From contig BDDC01001622.1 in the NCBI GenBank assembly GCA_001662425.1, positions 1 through 22,781 of the forward strand: a stretch of 22,781 nucleotides of DNA, written 5' to 3'. This DNA is from Chlamydomonas sphaeroides. Its lineage: Eukaryota; Chlorophyta; Chlorophyceae; Chlamydomonadales; Chlamydomonadaceae. Every line of letters starts with the position of its first letter. Positions within the stretch are counted from its first letter, which is position 1. The notes under the pieces are model-generated. The model saw only the letters and a program-made list of their open reading frames with translations. It was not told the origin of the DNA and made no database searches. Shown here one piece after another: positions 1-10,431 of this stretch. The position numbers and the translations under genes were made by a program.

Positions 1-713
1 CGGGGGCGGCGGCGAGGGCCGTGGAGGCGAGGGTGAGGGAGAGGGCGGCGGGGGGAGAGGGGGAGGCGAGGGGAAGGGCGAGGGTGGGGGTGACGGAGGC
101 GGAGTGGGAGGCCGCGGAGGGGGTCTGGGCGGCGGCGAAGGTGGCGGAGATGGCGGCCGTGGGGGCCGGGGCCTGGGCGATGGCGGAGGCGAGGATGTGC
201 CGAGGTTGATACCGATGCCGATGCTGATGCCGAGGAGCAGGTTGCGCCGGCGGCCCAGGGTGGTCATTGTGGGCATCATGGTCGCCGTTTGGGAGTACTG
301 TCGAGGGGGCGAGGGGGCAGGAAAGTAAGCAGAAAGGTAGTATCAGCACCTGGAGACGAAGAAACGGCATCGGACCAGGGGACCAACAAACCGCGAGAGC
401 CTGCCCAGCCGTTCGGAGTTTCTAAGCACGTGGCATAGTTTGAACCACGTACCTGCCACAGGTCGGTGCAGAGCTTGCCACTGCACTGCACTTGACGACC
501 TAGCAGCGCGGTGACATTGACACGAGCTCCCCCAGCAGTAAGGACGGTGCCATCGGATTGGAGGCCCAGTGCCGCCGCAATGTCCGGTGACACGCCGGCA
601 ACAAGCCATTGCTCGAACGGCATCTGGGCATGTGTTGGATAACAGCTACACAGTATCACAGCTGCAAACAGCAGCGTCGCGAAGGCCGCGGACGGCGGCG
701 TCTTTCGCGCCAT
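1..713 (-). CDS. Secreted hydroxyproline-rich glycoprotein (cell-wall/matrix type), 5' part only
   Basis: Exon 1 is 713-453 (87 codons) and exon 2 runs from 297 off the left edge, so the gene is incomplete. The ATG at 713-711 opens a signal peptide: basic MARK, hydrophobic core at residues 10-22, likely cleavage after THAQ (residue 30). The mature start is a short globular stretch with one NVT glycosylation sequon (66-68) and Cys77 and Cys82. The intron has donor CAG|GTACGT (452) and acceptor CGACAG (298), phase 0. Exon 2 then gives a GRRRNLLLGISIGIGINLG segment followed by an SPPPSPRP/RPPSPPP tract that continues to the window edge. Such Ser/Pro tracts are hydroxylated and arabinosylated in volvocine wall and matrix proteins. 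The C-terminal domain that would name the family (pherophorin, M11 peptidase, SRCR or lectin) lies outside, so I give no symbol. No pherophorin hallmark is visible in the part present. Confidence 0.75.
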
Positions 714-2922
714 GACGCAACTTGTCTTGTTAAGAAGGCCCTTCAGGGAATTTGAATTTATATAGAATATGAGTATGTTGTGTGCTATTTATTGGGTCCG
801 GGATTGTCAGAAACTGATGATTGGTGGCTGGTGAAACGGTTTCGACTGCTAGCCTCATCCAGACGTCACAGAGTTTCAGAAGTCCGACAGGTCATGGCGT
901 GGTTACAGCGAATCGCGTGCGAATGGTTAAGAGTCAACCAGCAGGCATTTTCTGCAAAGTCGCGGACCTGGCGGGTGTGGTGCATGCGTGCGTTTCGGTC
1001 GGTCGACACCCCTGGATGGTCGCAATCACGTGCGCCGATCAGCGCCGCAAGCTCGCTTCCGCGAGGTTCAGGACTTTTCGCAGCTTGTGACTGCAGCATC
1101 ATGTGCATCAGGCGCGTGTAGCTGATGTACCTGTACTACAGATTGAGAGTTCACAGGGGTTTCAGGTTTCATGACAACTGCGTTTTCATGACTACCGAGA
1201 CGCCTGTAAAGGCGGCGAGCCAGCAGCGGCAGGAGCAGCGGCGAGCCGCCAGCGAGCGGATGAGCGGAATTATGCGTTTCGGTGAACTTGGCCGTGTCTG
1301 GGACGGTCCTGGTTCCCGGAAACACCAGCCGCAAGCAAGCCCGGGCCACACACTGCCCAAATAAAGAAACGCACGCACATATGCACGCATCACGTTATAG
1401 CTTTAGTTTGTACACCTGCCATCACCTGCCAACACTTACTGCAACGAAGCCATTGCGTCCTACACCAGCACGCAGGGATGGGGGCGGACGACACAGGACG
1501 ACATGCGGAGTGTCTCGCCGCTCAGCTGTTCCCGCCGCCTGCAATTCGCCGGGAGCTTCGCTTCGTGCCCCTGTTTAACTAGGAGGCGTAATACAGGCGA
1601 AATTACAACGATGACCCTGCCCCGAGGCCGCCAGGCACCCCTAACTTGACGTCAGACGACGCCCGTGTTGGAGCTCTAAGCCCACCTCTAGCCAGGCTAG
1701 CCTAGGGAAGCAGGATAATGCCTCTCGCTAGCCGGGGAAGGCTTTGGGGGCTCAGAAAGCGGTAAAGGGTGGAGGGTGGGGGCCGAAATGAGACAAAACG
1801 TCTTGGAATAAGGTTGTGCCCCTGGTGAAGACGGAAGTCCAGGCGAAACAGTTTTCCCGTCGCTGCGCGGAGTGTTTCCACCTGCCTGCGGGCCCAGGCA
1901 GTGTCCTGGGGCGGGGCGCTCCGCGTTGCCCCGGCCCCTGTGGATTATCACCCCCATCCCCGCCAGTGCGCACCAGGCTCGGAATGAAGTCGGGACTTCC
2001 CAAGAATCCCCTAGTTAGGCCCAGTCACTGATCAACGCAGGGCACTTAGGGGTGCGGCTGTCGCCCTGAGCGACAAGCCGACAACATCCAATCCCAGGGT
2101 CTTGGCAGACAGAGCACGTACGACCCACCACCACCAACGGCACATTACAGAGCAGCTCATGTTGTCGGCTTTCTGGGTGTCCATACATAAGCCCCATACA
2201 TCCAGTGCCGCGAACATGTTCGTTCGTTGGGGTCACCCACGACCTGCGGCGGCGGCTCCCCTAGTCGTACGTAGCGGGTCGGAGAAGACGAAAGGTGGCA
2301 CACCGGTGCCAGGCGGTCCCGTCCCACGGGCCCTGGCCAGGAGCACCAGGAGGGCAGCCCATGCGGCCATAAGTACCATGAGGGCAAGGTCACGCAAGCA
2401 CCCTGGGCGCCTGCAGGCACATGTACCGCCAGCCCAACTATCGCCCAACGTGTAGCAGGCAGGCGTTGGCGCTCCGCAGGCGGCGGCAGAGCGAGGGCCT
2501 GTAGCGGTGCGTGCGGCAGGCGGACGCAAAAAACGGGCGCGGACGCTGTACGTCAAGAAGCATGAGCCGTCATGAGCCGTTAGACTCAGGTCACAAGTTA
2601 GCACATCTAACGCTGACAAACAAAAGTTTAAATTGTCTTGTTCGCCAGCGTCTTGCAGCAAAATTCAGCTACTCTTTGACATATCTGTCCGCGAAAACTC
2701 GGTTTCCATATTGAACCAGCAGAAGGACGAACGACATGGCCAGAGTTTTACAATGAACTCAGCAAATCGAGTGATGCCATTGGCTTCTACAACTTACTCC
2801 AACTCATTCTGCATGTTGCTTGGGGCCTCGCTCTCGCCAAGTCAGCCAACCTGCCGCTAAAATTGATGGTCGTCGAGCGTCTCGTAAGAGCCGCCTAGCA
2901 TAGCTTTGCTACTAGCAATATG
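714..2922. other. No supported gene; promoter side of the glycoprotein gene
   Basis: Apart from the TATA-like island I see no recognisable gene in these 2.2 kb. The longest frames are short and overlap on both strands. One minus-strand frame (2661-2233, no ATG start) contains a hydrophobic run, DLALMVLMAAWAALLVLLARA, that could span a membrane, but it has no start and no splice-linked neighbours that I could find. Base composition is less GC-biased than in the coding blocks. A minus-strand TGTAA, the chlorophyte polyadenylation motif, lies at 2752-2748. Confidence 0.4.
757..764 (-). promoter_or_regulatory. Probable TATA box of the hydroxyproline-rich glycoprotein gene
   Basis: The minus strand reads TATATAAA here, inside an AT-rich island in otherwise GC-rich DNA, about 45-50 bases upstream of the ATG at 713. 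A start site roughly 30 bases downstream would leave a very short 5' UTR. Spacing and match are good, but there is no transcript evidence. Confidence 0.45.
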
Positions 2923-3543
2923 TCAAGTTATTGTAACTGCGCACGCTAGCTGCGAGCTGGTCACCGCAAACGAGACCTGATGCTGTGTATTGGCCGATCG
3001 CGCAACCTCAAGCGATGCCCGGGCACATAAAGCAAGGCGGCTGGAGAAGTTCCAAATGTCAATTATGCCGCCTCGGTGGCAGCCGACAAAGCAGCAACAG
3101 GGCATCACGCATCCGAGCGAACGGCGCCGCCGGCTGCGAGCCCTGCTATTACCCGCTCCTGCAGCTTCTTTGGCACGCACATACAACTTGCATGGCTGCA
3201 TGGCCTGCTTGCTCGGAGTGACATGCCCCCCAGGTGCCCGCCTAGCAGCGCTGCTGCGGCTCTGGCTGGGCCCGGGAGTGCCTTGATGTCGTGCTGCGGC
3301 AGGAAACCTGCTGGGTCGCCGCAGCCCAGGAGGCCGAGGCGCGCCTGCAGCTTGATCAGCGTTTGTCGCTGCGGCTGGACGGCTGGGAGTCGTTTTGGTG
3401 CCCGGCGGTGCCGTTGGATTAGGTGCAGCGCGTCGCGCCCACATGTCAAGTGTGGCCAGAGAGGAGAAACCCTGCCGGCCCGGGGTAGCGCTCTGGGGCA
3501 CGTATCCGGGACGGAGCGTAAGCCCAGGTTGCCGTAGGTGCAT
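2923..3543 (-). other. Unassigned 206-codon ORF, coding status doubtful
   Basis: This is an uninterrupted ATG-to-stop frame. The first 120 residues are rich in Pro, Ala, Arg and Ser, followed by a Cys-containing segment (CVMPCCCFVGC). I recognise no domain. In its favour, a minus-strand TGTAA motif lies about 170 bases past the stop. Against it, a second overlapping minus frame (3449-3105, non-ATG) looks equally protein-like, and long chance frames are common at this base composition. It could be a real species-specific gene, a single exon, or noise. Confidence 0.15.
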
Positions 3544-3730
3544 AGAAGCCGGCTTCAGCGGCTGACTGGTTGTGTGAATAAAGCGTAATTAGCTGTATTC
3601 CCAGGGCCAGTTATCTGGGCTGGGTCGGTTTCGCTGTTGCGCGCCGCGGGGGCGGGCCTTCCCCGCGAGACCGAGCACGGTTCTCGCACTCTATTCTCGC
3701 ACTGTGCATCTGTGCTAATACTCGTGACTA

Positions 3731-3734
<4 letters not shown>

Positions 3735-3770
<36 letters not shown>
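3735..3770. repeat. CT/AG dinucleotide microsatellite, 18 uninterrupted units
   Basis: A perfect CT run of 36 bases is followed at once by CCTTTGGCAG on the plus strand. A pyrimidine tract ending in CAG resembles a 3' splice site, but no coding exon follows convincingly, so it is called only as a simple repeat. Confidence 0.95.
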
Positions 3771-3773
<3 letters not shown>

Positions 3774-5110
3774 TTGGCAGCTAGCAGAGGGGGCCCAGCC
3801 TGGCCCTCTGCCGCACGGAGCTCGAGGCTTGGATGGGGGGTGGCTGGAGCGGCAGTGGCTGTGCTGCCGTTGCTTGTTAGTTGGTCAATCCAATACACGA
3901 TGTGTTGTGGGCCGATCGCCACATGCATGCATGCCTAAAATGCGGGCTGCAGAGCGCGAGTTACCTGGATGGCAAGAGTGCCAGGCCTGCCTGGCGACGG
4001 CATGCGCAACTGGTGCACGGACAGCGGTGGCGGCGGCGATCGATGTGGCGCCATTGCTAAGTTAGCTGACTCCTAGGGGGTGCGCTCGACATGGAAAGAG
4101 TACATGCTCCACGGACCAGCCCGCTGTGGCCAGAGAGACGCTGCGTTTCCTTGATCATGATCCATCACAGGCCTGCTGCAGAGCCACGCTGTGCTCACGG
4201 CTGTGCTGGCTGTCAGCGAGGCGGGCGGCGCTGCCGCGGCCCCAAGGCAGCGCCGACCCGCGGCCCCCCGCCGCCCAGGTGCCGCCCTCGCGCCGCAGGG
4301 CCCGGGGTTGCTGGCGTTCCCCCGGCCACGAGCGGCGCTCGCTGGCCCACGTGCGCTGGCCTGGCTTCTATGCCCGCCATCAACGCGCGACCGCATGCTC
4401 CTGCAGCAGCCGCATGTCCGCTGTCACTTCCCACAGTGACCGCCTGCATGCGTGTCTGGCTTCACCCAGCGCGGTCGCGGGTCGGCCCTGGCTGGCCGCC
4501 GCGCCGCGCCGCCATCCGCAGCTCCACGCGGACACCCCCTCGGCCCCTGCCGCCGCTTGGGTGCTTGAGACCTTGAGTGGCTACAGCACCCGAGCTCCTC
4601 TGCGCGGCGTCCCGAGCACGGGCCTCGGCGTCCTCCCGACGTGTAAGGGCTTACGGCGCCGTGCGTTTGTGCGTTGGGTCAGGAGGAGCACGCGGACGTC
4701 GGGCAGACGTTGGGTCCACATCATTAGTTCATCATGCAAACAGATTGCAGGTTCCGGTAGCTCCAGCACCCATGCCATCAGACAGAAGACGTGCGTAGGC
4801 AGGTTTGCCACAGCCGACTGTCTAGCGCCGCGCGCAGCAGGCAGCGTGCCTCAGCTGTGCGCCCCACCTCCTGCTACACCCACAGCTGCAACCACGCCCA
4901 CAGCAGCGGCGCTGGCCTCCTGCGGTGCCAGGCGCGCGCCTGCCTCCACACGCGGCCTTCACAGCATAACCGCCTAGCGGCCTCCCCCTGCTCCTGCTCG
5001 TGCCCGCCCCTCACCTCGCTCCTGCCTGTTCCTGGCATCTGCCACTTCCCCTGCCCCTACATCTGCCTCTTCCCGTGCTCCTGCCTCTGGCCGCTGCTCC
5101 CTCCCCGACA

Positions 5111-5140
5111 CCTGCGCCTGCGCCTGCGCCTGCGCCTGCC
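5111..5140. repeat. CCTGCG hexanucleotide repeat within a pyrimidine-rich tract
   Basis: Four perfect CCTGCG units and one variant (CCTGCC). The flanking 4980-5110 carries many degenerate CTGCC/CCTGC motifs, suggesting an older, decayed tandem array downstream of the UBLCP1-like gene. Confidence 0.8.
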
Positions 5141-5417
5141 TCGCATACGCAAGACCCGGCCCCGCGCCGGGTGACGCCTGCAGGCCATCGCCCTTCCGCT
5201 CGCCAAGATAAACGCATGCAATCCAGCTCCCCACCACCTGCCTCTCCGTCCAGCATTCTCATACCCCACCGTCCCGCGCTCCCCAGGCTGCCTGCCGCCG
5301 ATTGGCTGCCTCGCTCCCCCTCCTTCCTCTGCCCCCACAGCCCTCCGCTGGCCCTGCTCGTCCAGGCAGCGCTCCCCCGACACGTACCCAGCTTTCCCCG
5401 CCCCCTCCTGCCGCCCC

Positions 5418-8400
5418 TCAATGCCTCCACAGCTTGCCCTGCTTGTCCAGGTATCGCTCCCAGCGGTTGTGGTCCAGCGCCTCCAGGCTCTCCAACGGCG
5501 CGATGGAGGTCAGGTAGGCGGTCAGCCCCACCAGCTCGCGGTCGGTGTTGCGCGTCAGGTGCGCCTGCGGGAGGGGCGGAGCAAGGGCGGGAGCGGGGGC
5601 GAGGTGAGGAAGGCGTGTTTCTTATGCACGTGTCAAAACAAACACGTGTGCTCGCTCCACACGTGTGTGGCTGTGTGCTTTTTCATGTCTCCGGGCGGCC
5701 ACGTGCGTTCAGGTGACCGTCCTGGCCGCCCGTGCACGGGCTCGCGTCGGTCCGCACCCCCCTTGCAGCTCGGAGCGGCGGAGGGGTGCGGAGGGGTGCG
5801 GAAGGGAGGAGGCGGCCGCCAGACGCGCCCAAGCCAAGCCCGCCTGGCCTCGGGCGGGGCTGCATCATGGCGGCGCCTCGCGCGGCGCGCCGACACCACG
5901 CCCCGCCGGCCTGCGCGGCGTGGCGCCTGACGCCACGGGCAGCGGGGGCATGTGCGCCTTCTGGCCCCGGGCCTGCGCCACCTTGTCCATGCTTCGCTAG
6001 GCTGGGATGCAGGCGGCACGGCGCGCGCCACATCCAGGGCATGATGGCGGCAGACGCGCGCTGCACGCCAGGTACGGGACGATGCGTGCGCTGCGGGCAC
6101 ACCTTGCGTGGGGGCAGCACCCGCGGGCAAAAGGGTAGGGAAGGCCAGCAGGCCGCAGCGAAGGCGCGGGCGCGGGCGCGGGGCAGGCGCAGGCGCGGGC
6201 GCGGGCGCGGGCGCAGGCGCTGGGAGTGGGCAACTGTGGCGGGCGCACCTTGCGGAAAGGCCGGATGACCAGGCCCTGCTGCGGGTTCATGATGTAGTTG
6301 CGCCTGTGGGGGGGGAGGGGACATGCGGCAGGGGGCGGCAGGTGGGGGCAGGAACGTGGGGAGAGGGATGTGACAGGCGGGCGGCACATGTGGAAGCATG
6401 CGTCGCAAAATCGTCACGCCGTCAGACTCGCGCACGTACGTACGCACGGCCGTGCTGCAGCGACAGGCACATCGCGGCATCGCCCTGTGCATCGTCGGTG
6501 GGCTGGCGCTCACTTGAGGTCGTCGAGCATGATGGTGTTGGCAGGCGTGTACTGGCCGGGGAACTTCTGCCAGATGAACTGTGTGGCGCGTGTGGGGGCC
6601 GGCGCAGATGTGAAGGCTGCCCCAGACAGAGGAGTGCGAAGGCAAGGCAAGGCGAACAGACGCGCGCGCGGCCCGGGCACGAAGCCATAACGAAACGTTG
6701 TACATCGGTAGAGTTAAATGAAAAAGCGCAACCCTAGATTCGACAACCGCATCGGCGTGAGCACAGGCAAAGCGATGTCCCCACGTCGCACCCAACACGC
6801 CGACCGCCTGCCTGCTGCCGTACGTGCCGTACCTCAAGCGGCTTGCAGTCGAACACGCCGTACTTGTCGGTGTGTACGGTGACCATGGCGGTGTGGTCAA
6901 GCAGCGTCACGATTTTGTACGCGGCGTTGCCCAGCACGCCCAGCTCCTGGTGTGGGAACGGCCACGCGACATATACATTAATAATGACTGCGCTGCTCAG
7001 CACTCCCAGCCCCTCTGGGCAGCGAGCAGGGCAGGGGAACGACGGCCCCCCCGCGCAGCGCTGCCGGCAGCCCCCTGATGGCTGGGCCCTGCTCTTTGCA
7101 TCACTGCCCTCCTTCCACCCCTGCCTGCCTCCATGCTGCCACCTGCCCAGCCTCCGGCTCCCACCGGCCCCCAAACACACACACCGACCTTCATCTTGAC
7201 CTCGACCCACTTCTTGCTGGTGGCCGACCAGATGATGACGTCATAGTGCTCGTACGCAGCGGTGAGGAACTCGTGCATGTAGGGCCGCGCCAGCTCCTGC
7301 GCGTTGCCGCATGTGGGGTTTGAAAGGTTCATGGGCGAACCACCATACGACCAAGATCCGCCGGGCGTCGTCCGGCGGAGCCGATAGAGGAGGACGGCCC
7401 CGGCGGGCAGGATCCTGGGTACACAGAGGATCGTGCGTGTGTGCCGCCGGCTGCCCCTGAACCGCACCTCTGGGCGCTCCGCGGATGAGCCCAGGTCAAA
7501 GATGGTGTAGTCAATGTCTGGGGGGGGGAGGGGCCGAGGGGTTGTGGGGTGGCGGATTGTGGGGTGGCGGTGGCGTGGCCGTCGGGCCAGGCAGGCAAGG
7601 TCCGCCCGTCAATGACCAGAGCCATCACATGGTCCCGCTTCCGCACAGCACCCTAGCGCCTAAAGGTGGGGGCGGGGCGTTTGGGAGGCAGCCACGTACG
7701 CGGGGCGGGCGTCCGGCTGGCGTGCGCTGCTCGTGAGACAGTGCAAACACAAAAACGCGCGTGCGCTAGCGGGCGATGGTCGGCAGCAGCAGCCATGCTA
7801 TTCATGGCACAGTCACCGCGGGCGGGGCAAAGCCACCCAAACCGCATCCACATTGCATGTGACACTTGCGACAAAATCCATGCGTACACGCGGTGCGAGT
7901 GGACGCGCAATCCCACTAGCTTAGGCCGTACCTATGACGAGGCACTTTTTCCCGGGGCGCGGCTCCGCCAGGATCTTGACCTCGACGCTCTTGATCCGGC
8001 GCGTCAGCTTCTCCTGTGACAGCGGCGGCGGCGGTGCAAGCACGGCAGCTCTTTGACGTTTTGTGCGTTGCTGCATCCAAACTGTGACGTGTCGAGCAAT
8101 CGTGCGTCGCCCCCGGGGATGGCAACGATGGGCCGGGCGCGGGCGCAGACGAGGCCGCGGGGCACATAGGGTTCTTCGCAGCCGACGCAGCACTCGCGGA
8201 CTCAAGGGCTTGATGCAGCCTGACCCACAAAGAACTGTCGTCTCTAGCGTCACTGTTTCCCTGCTAGGGTACCCTGCAACCGCGCAGGCGCCCAGGGGCG
8301 GCGCTGCCACGCCGATGATTCGCGCAGAGGGGCGCGCTCTGCTGCCCTCTCCCCCATGTACCCATACACAGGCGCGCGTGTGGGGTCCTGTGCTACCTAA

Positions 8401-9845
8401 CACTGGAACACAGGCACATGAACACATGCACGGAGCAGCCCACCTGCACCTCGGGCCGGTCACGCATCGCCACGCTAGCCAGCGACTCGTCCGCTCCAAT
8501 GTCAAAGTCATCCTGCGGACGGCAGGCAGGGCGGCAGGGAGACGGCTGAGGGCGCCCCACGTAAGGCGCCCACCGCGCACGCCACGCATGGGCACAGGCC
8601 GCGTGGCGGGCGCCGTCGCTGCCCCTGCTGCCGACAACCGTACGCTCCCCAGTCATGCCCCCCGCCCCGCCCCGCACGCACTTCCGCAACCCCAGAGCGA
8701 GCCGCCGCACTCGGTCCGCAGCAGCGCGCCGCCCCACCCCGCCAGGCATCCGCGGCCCCCCGCCCGCACCTGCACCTCGGGCGCCTCGTCGGCCTCCTTG
8801 GCGGCCGCAGCGATGGCGGCCTCCGGGGTGCTGCGGGCGCACACCGGATATCAACGTGACGCGCAGGGAGGCGGTGCCCTCCCCACCCAGCCCCCCGGGT
8901 TTTGCCGCAGGCCGCAACGCCGCTAGGCATGAGGGGGCGCCCCGTCACGCCACAGCGCGCCGTGCCGGCTGACTATGCCCTACAGAGCACACACGTGATG
9001 ATGTCGATGCCGCTCCCTACCCTGATGCCCCTCAACCCCCGCCCCACATACGCCCCAACGCCTCTTCATAATCCTGGATGCAGTCCTCACGCCGATCAAC
9101 GCAGCTGCGCTGCCCTGTCCTATTGCAAAACCGTGTGCGTTCCCTCAACAACGACCCGCGCCTCACCCCATCATCATGAACTTGACGGCGGGCTTTATGG
9201 CCAACTCGCCCACCGCCACACTGTCGGCCGCGGGCTTGCCATCCTTTGTCTTCAGGCCCAGGATCTGGGGTGCGGGCGAGAGACAGAGGTGGGAGGGCGA
9301 TGGGCGGCACGGCGAGCGGACGCAGAGGGCAGGGCTGGCCAGGCTGGGGGGAGGGCCAAGAGCGGCCAGTGGGCCCTCGGTGGCAGCTCTGGGAGCCGAT
9401 GGCACCCGCCTAGGCTAGCGGCTCCAGCACAGTACACGACTTGGGACTCAAGCACACGGGCCGCACAGCAGCGCAGGGCGAACACGCAGGGCCGGGGCGC
9501 GGCTGCGGACGCCCTCCCGCGCCCGCTCGGCTGTTGGCGCCATCGGTGGAGCTCACGATTATGCCGCGGCGTGTGTCTGCTGTTGCCCCTGAAAAGCGAG
9601 TCATCACAACGCGTACCGGTGCCGACACACGCGCACGATGTACACATCTGGCACCATCCAGCCTCAAGAACTGGCCCAAGGGCACTCCCCGCATGCGCAC
9701 GTCGCGAGTCCCCCACCTTTTGGCGCTTCGCCAGCACGTTCGTCTCGCCCTCGAGCTTATGTTTTAGTGTCTCGACGGTGTCGCTGGGCTCCAGCGCGAT
9801 GGTGAACTCCTTGCCACTCCATTTTATGCCAACCTCTATAGCCAT
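5418..9845 (-). CDS. UBLCP1: Ubiquitin-like domain-containing CTD phosphatase 1 (UBLCP1) orthologue
   Basis: Eleven exons: 9845-9717, 9264-9167, 8830-8770, 8512-8444, 8013-7932, 7517-7468, 7296-7189, 6946-6833, 6578-6514, 6303-6249, 5564-5418; 978 nt, 325 aa (human protein about 318). All introns are GT-AG and phases agree. Residues 1-77 are the ubiquitin-like domain (IKWSGKEF ... KFMMMG). A variable acidic/Ala linker follows, then the HAD/FCP-type phosphatase domain from about 120. Motif I is DIDYT (147-151, nucleophile D147 and acid/base D149), motif II is WSAT (186-189), a likely motif III lysine is K234 (DCKPL), and the metal-binding DD is 256-257. The conserved NPQQGLVIRPF block and a C-terminal helical tail (DHNRWERYL) complete the family pattern. 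In animals UBLCP1 binds the proteasome base through its UBL and dephosphorylates nuclear 26S proteasome; the same role here is inferred. The start is the first ATG and matches the family N-terminus. Orthology is very secure, exon borders nearly so. Confidence 0.95.
6163..6221. repeat. GCGCGG/GCGCAG repeat inside the last UBLCP1 intron
   Basis: Tandem 6-bp units (GCGCGG with GCGCAG variants) lie in the 684-base last intron (6248-5565), the longest intron of the gene. This is low-complexity expansion; no exon is needed here because the flanking exons join in phase 0 exactly as conservation requires. Confidence 0.8.
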
Positions 9846-10431
9846 GGTACGAGCACAGTCAGAGGCAGAGAGTGCACCGGTCGAAACTCGCTGTCCAGAA
9901 GGGTTATCAGCTCGCGTGTCGCGCCTGAGTTCAGGAGTAATACTTGTATAGCACAGTCGTAATCCAACGCTGCGGTGCTGAACGAATTTACGTTCGCGGA
10001 TAAGAGCAGAAGTTTGCTCGCGACTTGGCGGGAGTGCGTTGAAGGTGACGACTCATCCAGATGCAAGCTTTTCTGACTTCATGAAGCCTGCAGAACCTTC
10101 TGACTCATATAGCTGGCGCCGAGCGATGGCTGGGTCCATGGGTCAAGTGAGGCCCCAACACGACGGGGCCTCCCTGCTCCCCTCCGCCACCTTCACAGCT
10201 CGCACATAACACCACCGCCACGCCCCACACACGTGAGCCCGATGCACCTGCGCTACCAACCGACCAAGGCTTGCATGGCCTCTGCCAGGTCCCCGTGCCG
10301 ACCCCAGCTGATGCAACCCGCCATCAACCCACCGCAACACGCACGGCAACACGCCTGAAACGCGGCCGCCGCAGCGGCTCTTACTGCTGGCATGCAGTCC
10401 TGGCATGCACTCGTGCGCCGCATGCAGACTC
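9846..10431. other. Spacer: LRR gene 3' UTR and UBLCP1-like promoter
   Basis: Both flanking genes are on the minus strand, so this 586-base spacer must hold the end of one transcript and the start of the next. I see no clear TATA box (only a weak TATACA near 9951) and no minus-strand TGTAA. A 76-codon frame (10066-9836) that runs into the UBLCP1 start region is treated as chance. Confidence 0.5.

Larger units (their letters stand above)
3544..5417. other. No supported gene; downstream side of the UBLCP1-like gene
   Basis: Directly downstream (minus sense) of the UBLCP1-like stop codon, so at least the part near 5417 should be its 3' UTR. No TGTAA motif is seen on the minus strand anywhere in this stretch. 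Open frames on the plus strand (4126-4977 with a GTG start, 4091-4576 with an ATG) are low-complexity Arg/Ala/Pro translations without domains. The visible content is the CT microsatellite and the pyrimidine-rich repeat listed separately. Confidence 0.4.

Noticed and set aside
2233..2661. 142-codon minus frame with one possible transmembrane segment
   Set aside because: No ATG start, no splice-supported partner exon and no family resemblance; one hydrophobic run is not enough.
4126..4977. 283-codon plus-strand frame downstream of UBLCP1
   Set aside because: It starts with GTG, has no ATG context or domain, and its composition is Arg/Ala/Pro low complexity typical of chance frames in GC-rich DNA.
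5683..6900. 405-codon minus-strand frame
   Set aside because: It crosses several introns and exons of the UBLCP1-like gene in the wrong frame; its residues do not match the family.
9032..9090. Possible extra UBLCP1 exon in intron 2 (a frame reading DYEEALGRMW)
   Set aside because: Exon 2 (ending in GG, phase 2) joins directly to the exon at 8830 to give MMMGTPEA, matching the family; an extra exon here is not needed.
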